The notes under the pieces: generated by a model | Told to the model about the DNA's origin: nothing | The model's database searches: none | The model's input: only the letters and a program-made list of their open reading frames with translations | Made by a program: the position numbers and the translations under genes | Shown: one piece after another, positions 1 through 8,573 of the stretch | Position numbering within the stretch: the stretch's first letter is position 1 | Layout: the number at the start of each line of letters is the position of its first letter | NCBI GenBank assembly: GCA_910587035.1 | Contig: CAJUMQ010000002.1 | Location: forward strand, 124,001-188,000 | Direction of reading: 5' to 3' | DNA from: an uncultured Desulfovibrio sp. | Lineage (GTDB): Bacteria > Desulfobacterota > Desulfovibrionia > Desulfovibrionales > Desulfovibrionaceae | DNA: 64,000 nucleotides

Positions 1-238
1 GCGGTCTTTTGGTTCCGCTCTGCTGCAAAGGGCCTATGATGACAACACCTCAAGACTGCTGCGGTTTTTGCGCTCTGCCGCAGTGGAGGAAAATGGCCAG
101 CCTGCCATTGCCATATCCCAGCAGGAGCTTGCCGAGCATCTTGGCTTGCACCGGGTTTCTGTAAACCGGCTTCTACGGCGTCTGGAATCTGCCGGCCGCC
201 TGAGACTCTGCCATAAAAAAATAATTCTTCTGTCCTGA
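1..238 (+). CDS. Crp/Fnr-family regulator, C-terminal part only
   Basis: Only the last 78 codons are in the window, in the frame that ends with TGA at 236-238; the gene begins before base 1. The translation holds a winged helix-turn-helix of the Crp/Fnr type: a helix ending ISQQELAEHLG, a recognition helix HRVSVNRLLRRLES, then the short wing AGRLRLCHKKIILLS. The usual N-terminal cyclic-nucleotide-binding-like sensor domain must lie upstream, so the signal it senses cannot be read here. The stop is only 15 bases before the ferredoxin start, so it is probably co-transcribed with, and a likely regulator of, the ferredoxin/flavoprotein/transporter operon that follows (inference). Confidence 0.85.
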   Translation, partial: RSFGSALLQRAYDDNTSRLLRFLRSAAVEENGQPAIAISQQELAEHLGLHRVSVNRLLRRLESAGRLRLCHKKIILLS

Positions 239-253
239 ACCCTAGGAGGTCAC

Positions 254-502
254 ATGCCCCCCCTGATTGATGGTGAAAAATGCCGCCACTGTGGCACATG
301 TGTGGAAATATGCAACTCGCATATACTTGTGGTGGGGCAGGATGGCATCCCGGTTGTCCGCTATCCCGATGAATGCTGGCATTGCGACTCCTGTGTGCTG
401 GACTGCCCGGCAGGCGCAATACGTCTGCGGATCCCCCTGCCATATATGCTTTATCATGTCGAAGCGCCAGCATTGAAAGGAGGAAGGCATGATCCCCATT
501 AA
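254..502 (+). CDS. Small 2[4Fe-4S] ferredoxin, partner of the flavoprotein
   Basis: An 82-residue protein with two complete cluster-binding motifs: C10-x2-C13-x2-C16-x3-C20 and C41-x2-C44-x2-C47-x3-C51-P. It resembles the beta subunit of adenylylsulfate reductase and should carry electrons to or from the FAD subunit encoded next. An AGGAGG ribosome site at 244-249 fixes the start. The last 14 bases overlap the flavoprotein gene, whose own AAGGAGG site lies inside this gene, which suggests translational coupling and a stable two-subunit enzyme. The C-terminal tail after residue 60 has no cysteines. The family assignment is firm; the redox partner is inferred from gene overlap. Confidence 0.9.
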   Translation: MPPLIDGEKCRHCGTCVEICNSHILVVGQDGIPVVRYPDECWHCDSCVLDCPAGAIRLRIPLPYMLYHVEAPALKGGRHDPH

Positions 503-2171
503 AAACAGCATCCAGGCTGATGTGGCCATTGTCGGCGGTGGCATAGGCGGTCTCATGGCTGCCATAGCGGCTGCCGATGCCGGCGCCCGCGATATTGTCG
601 TGCTGGAGAAGGCCCATGCCCGCCGCAGCGGCTCCGGCGCCACTGGCAATGATCACTTCATGTGCTATATTCCCGAAGAACATGGCGACAGCATCGAGCC
701 TGTGCTGGCGCAGGTTCTCAACCGTGTTCCCGGCATGCACAAGGATCCCTCCCTGGTGCGCGCCATGCTGGAGGAAAGCTTCTACCTTGTGCGCCTTTGG
801 CAGTCATGGGGCATAGACATGCGGCCCTATGGCGAAAAATGGCTTTTCCAGGGCCATGCCCTGCCTGGCAGGATGAAGCCTTTTCTCAAATACAATGGCC
901 AGAATCAAAAAAAGATTCTCCTGCGCGAGGCTGCCAAACGCAATATCAGGGTTCTCAATCATCATCCCGTAATGGAGCTTGCTGCGCACAATGGCCACAT
1001 CACGGGCTTGCTTGCCCTTGACATGGGAGCGGATGAGCCTGCCTTCACGCTTGTCAAAAGTCCGGCTGTGTTACTGGCCACAGGCGTGTCCCATCGCCTG
1101 TATAGCAATGCCCCCACCCCGGCCTTCATGTTCAATACCGCGCATTGTCCTAACAATGCCGGCGGGCAGGCCCTGGGCTGGCGCGCCGGCGCCGCCATGG
1201 TCAATATGGAACTCCCCTACACCCATGCCGGGCCCAAAAATTTCCAGCGCTGTGGCAAGGCTACCTGGATTGGCGTTTGCCGCTACCCCGATGGCCGCCC
1301 TCTTGGCCCCTTTACCGACAGGTCAAATGTTGAGTATGGCGATGTCACCTCCGACATCTGGAACACCGCCTTTACGGATGTTCTCAAAAATGGCTCAGGC
1401 CCTGCCTACATGGACTGCTCCGATGCCAGCGGCGAAGACCTGGCGCATATGCGCCGCGCCATGAAGGATGAAGGTCTCACCGCCCTGCTCTCCTATATGG
1501 ATGAAAAAAATATCGATCCCGCCAGGCGCGGAGTGGAGTTCATGCGATATGAGCCCATCCTTCATGGCCGTGGCCTGGATGTGGATATCAATGGCGAGAC
1601 GGCCACCAAAGGCCTTTTCGCTGCCGGCGACATGGTGGGCAATGGCTGCCCCGGCATAGGTTTTGCGGCATGGCTTGGCTGGCGAGGCGGAAAACAGGCT
1701 GCCAAATATGGACAAACCCGGGACAGTCTGCCGGACCCGGCCGCCAATGATGCAATTCTTGCGAAAATCGATCTGCTATCCTCCTTTCATTCCCGCAAGA
1801 AAGGCGCGCCCTGGCAGGAAGCCAACTTTGCCCTGCAAAGAATAATGGACGACTATGCTGCAGTGGGGCCGCATGGCATACGCTCGGAAAGCCTGCTGAA
1901 TGCGGGCCTGGCCTATCTTGCGAATCTGCGGGCCGAAACTGAATCGGCCCTCATGGCGGACTGTTCGCACACACTCATGCGGGCGGCCGAGGTGCTGGAT
2001 CTCATGGATTGCGGAGAGGTCCTACTCCATGCGGCAAGGGAGCGCAAAGAGAGCCGGGGCGCCCATGTCCGCTCGGACTATGCGTTTACCAATCCTCTCC
2101 TGGCGGACAAGCTGCTTACCCTGCGCAAAATTGGCCCTGAAATAGTGGTGAAATGGCGTGAAAAATTTTAA
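489..2171 (+). CDS. FAD-dependent oxidoreductase of the AprA / fumarate reductase flavoprotein superfamily
   Basis: A 560-residue flavoprotein. The N-terminus has the dinucleotide-binding motif IVGGGIGGLMAA (about residues 14-25) and an EK acid at the end of the second strand. A segment RSGSGATGNDH (about 46-56) resembles AprA-type subunits, and the C-terminal FAD contact is GLFAAGDMVGNGCPG. It is shorter than a typical AprA of about 660 residues, so it is probably a paralogue acting on a different substrate. The 5' overlap with a two-cluster ferredoxin gene and the 3' overlap with an OFA-type transporter argue for a catabolic enzyme importing and oxidising or reducing a small organic acid (inference). 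The substrate cannot be read from sequence. A succinate/fumarate-type or sulfonate-related reaction is possible. Confidence 0.85.
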   Translation: MIPIKNSIQADVAIVGGGIGGLMAAIAAADAGARDIVVLEKAHARRSGSGATGNDHFMCYIPEEHGDSIEPVLAQVLNRVPGMHKDPSLVRAMLEESFYLVRLWQSWGIDMRPYGEKWLFQGHALPGRMKPFLKYNGQNQKKILLREAAKRNIRVLNHHPVMELAAHNGHITGLLALDMGADEPAFTLVKSPAVLLATGVSHRLYSNAPTPAFMFNTAHCPNNAGGQALGWRAGAAMVNMELPYTHAGPKNFQRCGKATWIGVCRYPDGRPLGPFTDRSNVEYGDVTSDIWNTAFTDVLKNGSGPAYMDCSDASGEDLAHMRRAMKDEGLTALLSYMDEKNIDPARRGVEFMRYEPILHGRGLDVDINGETATKGLFAAGDMVGNGCPGIGFAAWLGWRGGKQAAKYGQTRDSLPDPAANDAILAKIDLLSSFHSRKKGAPWQEANFALQRIMDDYAAVGPHGIRSESLLNAGLAYLANLRAETESALMADCSHTLMRAAEVLDLMDCGEVLLHAARERKESRGAHVRSDYAFTNPLLADKLLTLRKIGPEIVVKWREKF

Positions 2172-3378
2172 TCCCTTCAACAGCCAAGCAGGACTGTGCC
2201 TGCCAGGCTGTGTGGCCCTGGCAGCTGGTTTTGCCATCTCCACTCTGGATGGGGTCCTCTATGCCTGGTCCGCCTTCATGCTGCCCTTGGAACAGGCAAC
2301 AGCCTGGACCCGCAGCCAGACATCCCTTGTTTTTACGGCAATTCTCGTCTTTTTTGGTCTTGGCATGATTTCTGGCGGCTTTGTGGTGCGCCATCTTGGC
2401 GCCAGGGCCACCGCTGCCGCAGGCACAGCCCTGCTTGGCCTGGGAATGCTCCTCTCCTCCCTTGCGGACAGGCTCTGGCATCTGCTGATATCCTATGGCA
2501 TGGCTGCCGGCTTTGGCATTGGCATAAGCTATATTGTCACCATGGCCGTTGCCGTGAGCTGGTTTCCGCGTCAGCGCGGCATTGTCTGCGGGCTGCTGGC
2601 CTTTGGGCTTTCCTTGGGCACCCTGCTCTTTGGCTCCTGGCTGGTGCCCATGCTTCTGGAAGACATGGATGTATTTGCCGGTCTGCGCCTTTTGGGGATA
2701 ACGGTCCTCCTGGCCGGCCCCCTCATCGCGCTTTTTTTAAAAATGCCGCCCGCCCTTGCGGCAGCCGGGCCAGAAACCGGCCTGCCCGGCAGCACAACTC
2801 TGGAAATGATAAAAACATGGCGTTTTCAGGGCATCTGGATCTGGGCCCTGGCTATTCAGGCAGGTGGCCTTACCATCATCGGCAATATTGTGCCCTATGC
2901 GCTGGATGCCGGCATTGCCGCCGGGCTGGCAGCTGCCACCATTGGCATTTATGCCATCGGCAATGGCCTGGGGCGGCTGTTTTTTGGAACCATGTACGAT
3001 GTCCGCGGTTTTCGCCAATCAATGGTTTTCAATTCCCTGTGCATGCTGGCCGGTCTGGCAATTCTTCTTTTTCTGCCCCGGCTATGGGGTTTTTGGGCGC
3101 TCTGCGCAGGCCTGATTATGGTTGCAATGTCCTGCGGCGGTAGCATGCCGCAATTTTGCGCGTTCATAGCCCAAAACTTTGGCCCGGCGCATCTGGAAAG
3201 CAATCTGGGCATAACATCCACCGCGGTTATCGCCGCGGGCTTTCTTGGCCCCATGGTCAGCGGCTGGCTGTATTCCCTTACAGGAGGCTATGCCACCTCC
3301 ATTGCGCTGATTGCGGTTCTGGTAGTGCCGGGCATGTTCATTGCGGTGCGGATGCAGGATATTAAAACTGGCAGATAA
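2158..3378 (+). CDS. MFS transporter, oxalate/formate antiporter (OFA) family
   Basis: A 406-residue hydrophobic protein with about twelve membrane segments. It shows OFA-like features: a YAWSAFMLP segment after the first helix, GFGIGISY in helix 4, and WFPRQRGIVCGL in the cytoplasmic loop typical of MFS. The start is a GTG at 2158, inside the flavoprotein gene (14-base overlap), so translation is probably coupled. OFA members move small mono- or dicarboxylates such as oxalate, formate or lactate; here it presumably imports the flavoprotein's substrate or exchanges it for the product. Alternative substrates cannot be excluded. No terminator is obvious in the 139 bases before the convergent metalloprotease gene. 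Confidence 0.85.
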   Translation: MKNFNPFNSQAGLCLPGCVALAAGFAISTLDGVLYAWSAFMLPLEQATAWTRSQTSLVFTAILVFFGLGMISGGFVVRHLGARATAAAGTALLGLGMLLSSLADRLWHLLISYGMAAGFGIGISYIVTMAVAVSWFPRQRGIVCGLLAFGLSLGTLLFGSWLVPMLLEDMDVFAGLRLLGITVLLAGPLIALFLKMPPALAAAGPETGLPGSTTLEMIKTWRFQGIWIWALAIQAGGLTIIGNIVPYALDAGIAAGLAAATIGIYAIGNGLGRLFFGTMYDVRGFRQSMVFNSLCMLAGLAILLFLPRLWGFWALCAGLIMVAMSCGGSMPQFCAFIAQNFGPAHLESNLGITSTAVIAAGFLGPMVSGWLYSLTGGYATSIALIAVLVVPGMFIAVRMQDIKTGR

Positions 3379-3517
3379 GAAGAGAGCTGCGGACTGGCAA
3401 AAATACCCTGGCCAACATATGGCAATGCCACATCAGGACATTTATCGGTTGAAACCATCCCGGATACGCCAGTAGGGCCATATTTACCGGATATGCCCTG
3501 CACTGCTTTTATTAAAA

Positions 3518-4219
3518 CTATTTTCCAAGGGGAAGCCCATTAAGCAGTCGCCTGGTATTTTGCCAACTGGGAAGATGCCTGTCCATAAAACGGGTAAATT
3601 TTTCTCCGTGATTGGGCACAAAAAAATGGGCAAGCTCGTGCAACGCCACATAATCAAGGCATTCGCGCGGTTTTTTGGCAAGCTCAGTATTCAGCAGGAT
3701 TTTATTTTTTAATGGCGAGCATGTACCCCAGCGGGTTTTCATATGCCGCACGGCAAGAACAACCGGAGGCAAATTGAGGATATTCCGCCAGTATTCAATC
3801 CTTCTCCCGCCTTCCTCTGTCACGAGCTGTCTGTACCAGCCACGCAACAGGTTTTCCATCCTGTTTTTGGCGGCATTGCCGACAACAAAAATATTCAGGA
3901 TATTATAATCCAGCTCAACGGCGTCCCGTCCGGAATGGGGATGAATTTTTAAAAGACAGGGCTGATTCCACACATAGTGCGTTTCCATATTTAAAAATTC
4001 GCGTTCAGGCTCTCTCGGCTGCGCCTGCAGGATGTTTCGCTGCTTTTTTATCCAGCCCATTTTTGAAAGCACATAATACCTTATTCTGGTTTCAGCCATC
4101 GTTAATGGAGCGGACACGCGCACTTCTCCATCAGGAGGATAGACCGCGAGATGAAGATTTTTTATATCCTTTGGCGTAACCGCCACTTCAATGTCATTTA
4201 CAGTTAACTGCCAGCTCAT
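3518..4219 (-). CDS. YgjP-like zinc metalloprotease (DUF45, M48 clan), last gene of the R-M operon
   Basis: A 233-residue protein with the zinc-protease signature HELAH at 194-198 followed by NHGEKF at about 203-208, and the family motif TRWGTCSPLKNKILLN just before it. This is the DUF45/YgjP-like family. The gene overlaps the 3' end of hsdR by four bases (ATGA type), so it is made with the restriction subunit. Such genes are often found beside type I restriction operons, but their job there is not settled; roles in turnover of the complex or as a separate defence factor are both guesses. No signal peptide, so it should be cytoplasmic. Confidence 0.85.
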   Translation of the reverse strand: MSWQLTVNDIEVAVTPKDIKNLHLAVYPPDGEVRVSAPLTMAETRIRYYVLSKMGWIKKQRNILQAQPREPEREFLNMETHYVWNQPCLLKIHPHSGRDAVELDYNILNIFVVGNAAKNRMENLLRGWYRQLVTEEGGRRIEYWRNILNLPPVVLAVRHMKTRWGTCSPLKNKILLNTELAKKPRECLDYVALHELAHFFVPNHGEKFTRFMDRHLPSWQNTRRLLNGLPLGK

Positions 4220-7200
4220 CGGAATTCATCCAGATTCATAATAATGGCAAAGATGCGCACCACTTCCGCGCTTTCGCCTAGATGCCGGGCCAAAATGCTT
4301 TTTACATTATTTTGTTTTGCCCTGTTTTGCCGCCAATCCGCAGGACGATTTTGGACAAGATCGGCATACAAGGCAAGAGCCAGGCCTTCATTTTCGCCAA
4401 GATTGTCATAAAGCGCGCGTTTGGCCGGCGTATCGCAGCTTTTGGGCCATCTGTCCTCCTGATGAACAAGCGGAGATACGATCTTATCCATCAGCTCCTG
4501 CAAATATTTTTCATATTCAATGGCTTTGGCCTTACGCTGCGCTATCAGATCATTGAGCAATACGGACATTTTTTCATACAGAACCGGATTGGTGGACATG
4601 GCGTCATTCAATGCGCGCCGGAGATTGTTTTCCACGCTTTCGGCCACGGCCTCCTGGCCCATTTTCAATTTTCCAAATTTCCTTTTCACCGCCTCCAGCA
4701 TTCCGGATTGAGCGACAATATCCAGAAGCGGCCTGTCGCCAAAAGACGATATTGCGCGCGGCTCCTCAGCCTCCACATAGCGGTCAAGCAGATCGCGCAT
4801 ACCCGCTTCAAATGACCTTAAATCCAGATCCTCGCCGCTGGCCTTGCGCACAACTCCCCGCACATGTTCGGCAGTCTTTATTTCGTCAACTATTTTGCCG
4901 ACATCCTCCTGGCCATATCCGGCCTGGGCAAGCTCATCAGCAAGAGCCGCGTAAGCCCGCAGCAATTTCACCACCGCATGGTAAAGAAGCTCGCGCAGGG
5001 GCTGATGTTCATCCAGATCCACCTGCTTCTCCGAATTGCCGCAAAAATGGCGGATAATTTCCAGATCGTTTTTTGGCGCTGGCACATTCTCCATAATGGC
5101 CGCAAACCCGTCCCTGGCGGCTTCAAGCCTGTCCCTGAGCAGTTCAAGGCGCTGCCTGAGCAGAATTTCCGGGTCTGTATCGTCCGGCGGCATATCAATT
5201 TCCGATGTATAAACCGCCATGGCATTCTGAACCTTCTTGAACAGATCCTTGTAGTCCACAATATTGCCAAAAGGCTTCCAGTCCTCCTCATCGTAGGCCA
5301 CGCGGTTGGTGCGGCATATGGCCTGAAAAAGCCCATGATCCTGCAAATGCCTGTCCAGATAGATATATGAGCATGGCACGGCGTCGAAGCCTGTCAGCAG
5401 CTTGTCCACCACGATCAGCACTTTCATTTTGTCGGGCTGCTCAATGAACTGCTTTTTTACCTCTTCCTCATAAGTTTCAGCCGCTGATCTGCCAGCTGAA
5501 GGCTTTACCTTCGCCAATATTTCCCTGTAAATTCTGTAAATGAACTGGCGATCCGTTTCGCTGTTGTCGCCCATGTCCTCCTGCGCGTCCCGCCGGGTGG
5601 GATTATAGGATGTCACAAGGCCCACATGGCCTTTGAGGCCGGACTTGTTTGAATTTTGAAAAATATCGTAATATTTGCAGGCATCGCGGATATTGGCCGC
5701 CACCAGGATGGCGTTGCCATGGCCACTGCTCAAAATGTCTTTTGTCTCAAAGTCAAAGCTGATATCGCCGACAATTTTTTCCATTCTGTCATGGGAGCTC
5801 AAAAGCTGCTGCATTGTTGTCCAGCGCCTTTTCAACTCCTCTTTTTGCCAGCGTGTGAGCGGCTGCGCCCGCTTTTCAAAAAGCTCATCCAGCCTGGCAC
5901 TGGAGCCAAGGCGCTGGTCAATATCCCTGGCTTCATACAGCAAATTTAGTACAACCCCGTCTTCCACAGCCTCATTGAATTTATAGGTATGGATGTAGCC
6001 GCCAAAAAGCTCCATTGTGGTTTTACGATCCGCCTTGAGCAATGGCGTTCCGGTAAAGCCTATAAATACAGCATTGCGCAGGGTCTGCCGCATGGCGCTG
6101 TACAGATTGCCGCCCTGAGTGCGGTGGCATTCATCCACAAAAACGAAAAGCTCGCCCGCAGCATGGGCTGGAGCATCCTGCAAATGCCTGACATATTCCT
6201 TGATGGATTGCTCGCCTGTCACAGCCCTTGTGCCAAATTTGTGAATAAGCGCGCACATGAGCCTGTGTTCATGGCTGGCCAGCGCCGGAACAAGCTCATT
6301 GCCCCAGGCGATATGTTTTACGCGGCCCTCGCCCGCGTCCCTGAAAACACGCTCAATCTGCGTGTCCAGTTCAACCCTGTCGGTGACGACCAGAATGCGG
6401 GCCTGCGGATTGGTTTCCAGCAGCCAGCGGGCCAGAAGCACCATGACAAGGGATTTGCCGCTGCCCTGGGAATGCCAGATTATGCCCCCCTGTCTTCTGG
6501 CGATGGAGTTTTGCGCAGCCTTGATGCCGAAATACTGATGCGGCCGGGGCAGTTTTTTCTTGCCGGCGTCGAAAATCACAAAATCGCGCAAAAGCTCGAT
6601 AATGCGCTCTTTCCGGAAAATCTGCTCAAGCTGAATGTCCATAACATAATCATGGCTTTCCTCATGCGGCTCTTTCCAGGGCAGATAATGTTTCGCAGGG
6701 GTGCCGATGGTGCCATAGCGCAGCCCCTCGCTGTTGCTGGCCGCAATAAGTATTTGCGCGGTGGTGAAAAAACCGGGATTACAGTCAGCAGACTGATTGG
6801 ATATAAGCTGGGCTATGCCGTCCACAATGGAGACAGAGCCCTTTTTCAGCTCAATGACTGCCACGGCAAGGCCATTGATGTAAACCACAAGGTCGGGGCG
6901 GCGCTCATGACCCTCAGCCAGCTTCACTTCCTCGGCAAGGGCGAAATGGTTATTTTCCGGATTTTGCCAGTCTATGGGGAAGATCGACCTGTCATTTTCG
7001 CCTGCTTCAAGGCGCACATTCACGCCATGCCGCATGAGGCCGTAAACAGCCCTGTTGGCATCATAAAGAGTCCTGGCATTGAGGGCTGCCTCCTGCCGCA
7101 ATTTGTCCGCCACGGCCACAGCCTGGGCATCGCTCCAGCCCTGGCATTTTAAAAAGTCCTTGAGCAGTGTTTCAACCACAGGGATATTTTTGCGGTCGCG

Positions 7201-7287
7201 CCAGTCCCCAAGGAAATCATAGCCCAGCTTTTCAAACAGCCTTATGACGCGATTTTGCGTTTCGCGTTCAGCATATTGCTTGCTCAT
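4216..7287 (-). CDS. hsdR: Type I restriction endonuclease, R (motor/nuclease) subunit
   Basis: A 1023-residue subunit that translocates DNA and cuts it. The N-terminus carries the nuclease PD-(D/E)xK pattern in RRPDLVVYINGLAVAVIELK. The helicase part has Walker A in HSQGSGKSLVM, a DEAH-box variant VDECHRTQGG, and the GFTGTPLL motif. Length is normal for HsdR and the frame is open throughout. The start codon overlaps the hsdS stop by four bases, and the end overlaps the metalloprotease start by four. It works with HsdM and HsdS as an R2M2S complex, cutting unmethylated foreign DNA away from the recognition site. Confidence 0.95.
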   Translation of the reverse strand: MSKQYAERETQNRVIRLFEKLGYDFLGDWRDRKNIPVVETLLKDFLKCQGWSDAQAVAVADKLRQEAALNARTLYDANRAVYGLMRHGVNVRLEAGENDRSIFPIDWQNPENNHFALAEEVKLAEGHERRPDLVVYINGLAVAVIELKKGSVSIVDGIAQLISNQSADCNPGFFTTAQILIAASNSEGLRYGTIGTPAKHYLPWKEPHEESHDYVMDIQLEQIFRKERIIELLRDFVIFDAGKKKLPRPHQYFGIKAAQNSIARRQGGIIWHSQGSGKSLVMVLLARWLLETNPQARILVVTDRVELDTQIERVFRDAGEGRVKHIAWGNELVPALASHEHRLMCALIHKFGTRAVTGEQSIKEYVRHLQDAPAHAAGELFVFVDECHRTQGGNLYSAMRQTLRNAVFIGFTGTPLLKADRKTTMELFGGYIHTYKFNEAVEDGVVLNLLYEARDIDQRLGSSARLDELFEKRAQPLTRWQKEELKRRWTTMQQLLSSHDRMEKIVGDISFDFETKDILSSGHGNAILVAANIRDACKYYDIFQNSNKSGLKGHVGLVTSYNPTRRDAQEDMGDNSETDRQFIYRIYREILAKVKPSAGRSAAETYEEEVKKQFIEQPDKMKVLIVVDKLLTGFDAVPCSYIYLDRHLQDHGLFQAICRTNRVAYDEEDWKPFGNIVDYKDLFKKVQNAMAVYTSEIDMPPDDTDPEILLRQRLELLRDRLEAARDGFAAIMENVPAPKNDLEIIRHFCGNSEKQVDLDEHQPLRELLYHAVVKLLRAYAALADELAQAGYGQEDVGKIVDEIKTAEHVRGVVRKASGEDLDLRSFEAGMRDLLDRYVEAEEPRAISSFGDRPLLDIVAQSGMLEAVKRKFGKLKMGQEAVAESVENNLRRALNDAMSTNPVLYEKMSVLLNDLIAQRKAKAIEYEKYLQELMDKIVSPLVHQEDRWPKSCDTPAKRALYDNLGENEGLALALYADLVQNRPADWRQNRAKQNNVKSILARHLGESAEVVRIFAIIMNLDEFR

Positions 7288-8573
7288 GACAGCCTTATCC
7301 TGCCGGTTAAAAGCTCATTCATCATGCCAGCCTTGATCTGGCGCGTTTTTTCCAGCTTGGACTCAAGCGCGGAAATTTCCGAATCCATGTCGGAAAGAAC
7401 TGCAGCGATTGCTTTTTGTTCAGAATATGATGGATAACAAACCAAAACTGATGCAACTAATTCCTTATTAAGATTGAGGACTCCACTTCCAGCAGCTTTT
7501 GATATATACTGTTTTAAAATGAGTTCTGAACACAACAAGTAATATAAAAAATCAGTATAAAAATATTTATTATAATTCTGAATGACTAGCCAGCCATCAT
7601 GAATGCAACCATCAATTTGTAAAACATATGGACGGCCAAAGCTCATGGAATTTGAAAGTAAAAAATCACCTTTATGCACAGGCCGCGAATGGATGGCTCC
7701 TTCATTTGTAATTTTTTCTTCTGTAGTTATTATATATTTGGCAGTAGGATTTACATCACCAATTTTTATCCAGTTATGGCCATTGTGGTTTTTTGTTAAA
7801 TATTGCTCAATGGGTCTTGGCGAGGACCCCCTCAAAATGAGTGCCACTTGTCCCAAAGGAGCAATACCCCAATCTTCTGGGATTGTACCGAGCTCAGTCA
7901 ATTTATAATTAGCTACATACCCTGGCAATCGCCTCTTGCCGGTCAACAATTCCCGCATTGCGCCCTGTTTGATAAGGCGCTTTTTGGCGATTAGCCGCTC
8001 AAGGGAGGTAATGAGGGTGTCGATATCGGAGAGGGCGGCTGCGATGGTGGATTGCTCCGTGTAAGAAGGGAATGGGATATTAATTGATCTTACTTGATGG
8101 AAATTTAAGCCTTGCCTGTTTCCGCCTGCCTGAAAATTGTTTATCTGCCTTTGTCCCGCATCTGATAGTATATATTCACAAATATATTCAGGGACGGCGA
8201 TGCCTTCTTTTAAACGAATTATACATACGTGCTGATTTACATTCCCCTGTGCAATTTGCGCGTTTGCGACTGCCGATCTACCAATTGACGCGCCAGTTAT
8301 ATTGAGTAATATATCATAAATTTTTATTTCTGTGGAATTAAAAGAAGAATGTGTTTTTTCGTCAATGTATGCAAGATCATCCAATAACAGCAATCCCCAA
8401 CCTACATTTTGACTGCGTACAAATGGGCGCCCAGACGATTTATATACCTTTTCTCCTCCTGTAGGGGTTATCCCGCTGCCGACTTTGTCGGAAATTTCTC
8501 CCAAGCACCTCACTTCCCAATCCTCAGGTATCTCCCCCACTTCGGTCAGCTTAAAGCCCTTTTTCACGGCCAT
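7284..8573 (-). CDS. hsdS: Type I restriction-modification specificity subunit
   Basis: A 429-residue subunit with the usual two-fold design: two target recognition domains, each introduced by an IPEDWEV / IPEDWGI segment and each followed by a long helix (EQSTIAAALSDIDTLI and EQKAIAAVLSDMDSEI, then a MRELLTG / MNELLTG end). It sets the split DNA sequence that the complex methylates or cuts. The recognition domains (roughly 7430-7900 and 8080-8470) are visibly AT-rich compared with the conserved helices and with hsdM and hsdR, as expected for domains swapped between strains. The start overlaps the hsdM end by ten bases. The recognition sequence cannot be predicted. Confidence 0.95.
   Translation of the reverse strand: MAVKKGFKLTEVGEIPEDWEVRCLGEISDKVGSGITPTGGEKVYKSSGRPFVRSQNVGWGLLLLDDLAYIDEKTHSSFNSTEIKIYDILLNITGASIGRSAVANAQIAQGNVNQHVCIIRLKEGIAVPEYICEYILSDAGQRQINNFQAGGNRQGLNFHQVRSINIPFPSYTEQSTIAAALSDIDTLITSLERLIAKKRLIKQGAMRELLTGKRRLPGYVANYKLTELGTIPEDWGIAPLGQVALILRGSSPRPIEQYLTKNHNGHNWIKIGDVNPTAKYIITTEEKITNEGAIHSRPVHKGDFLLSNSMSFGRPYVLQIDGCIHDGWLVIQNYNKYFYTDFLYYLLCSELILKQYISKAAGSGVLNLNKELVASVLVCYPSYSEQKAIAAVLSDMDSEISALESKLEKTRQIKAGMMNELLTGRIRLS

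Noticed and set aside
5989..7152. 387-codon plus-strand frame opposite hsdR
   Set aside because: Antisense shadow of hsdR; no motif and no ribosome site.
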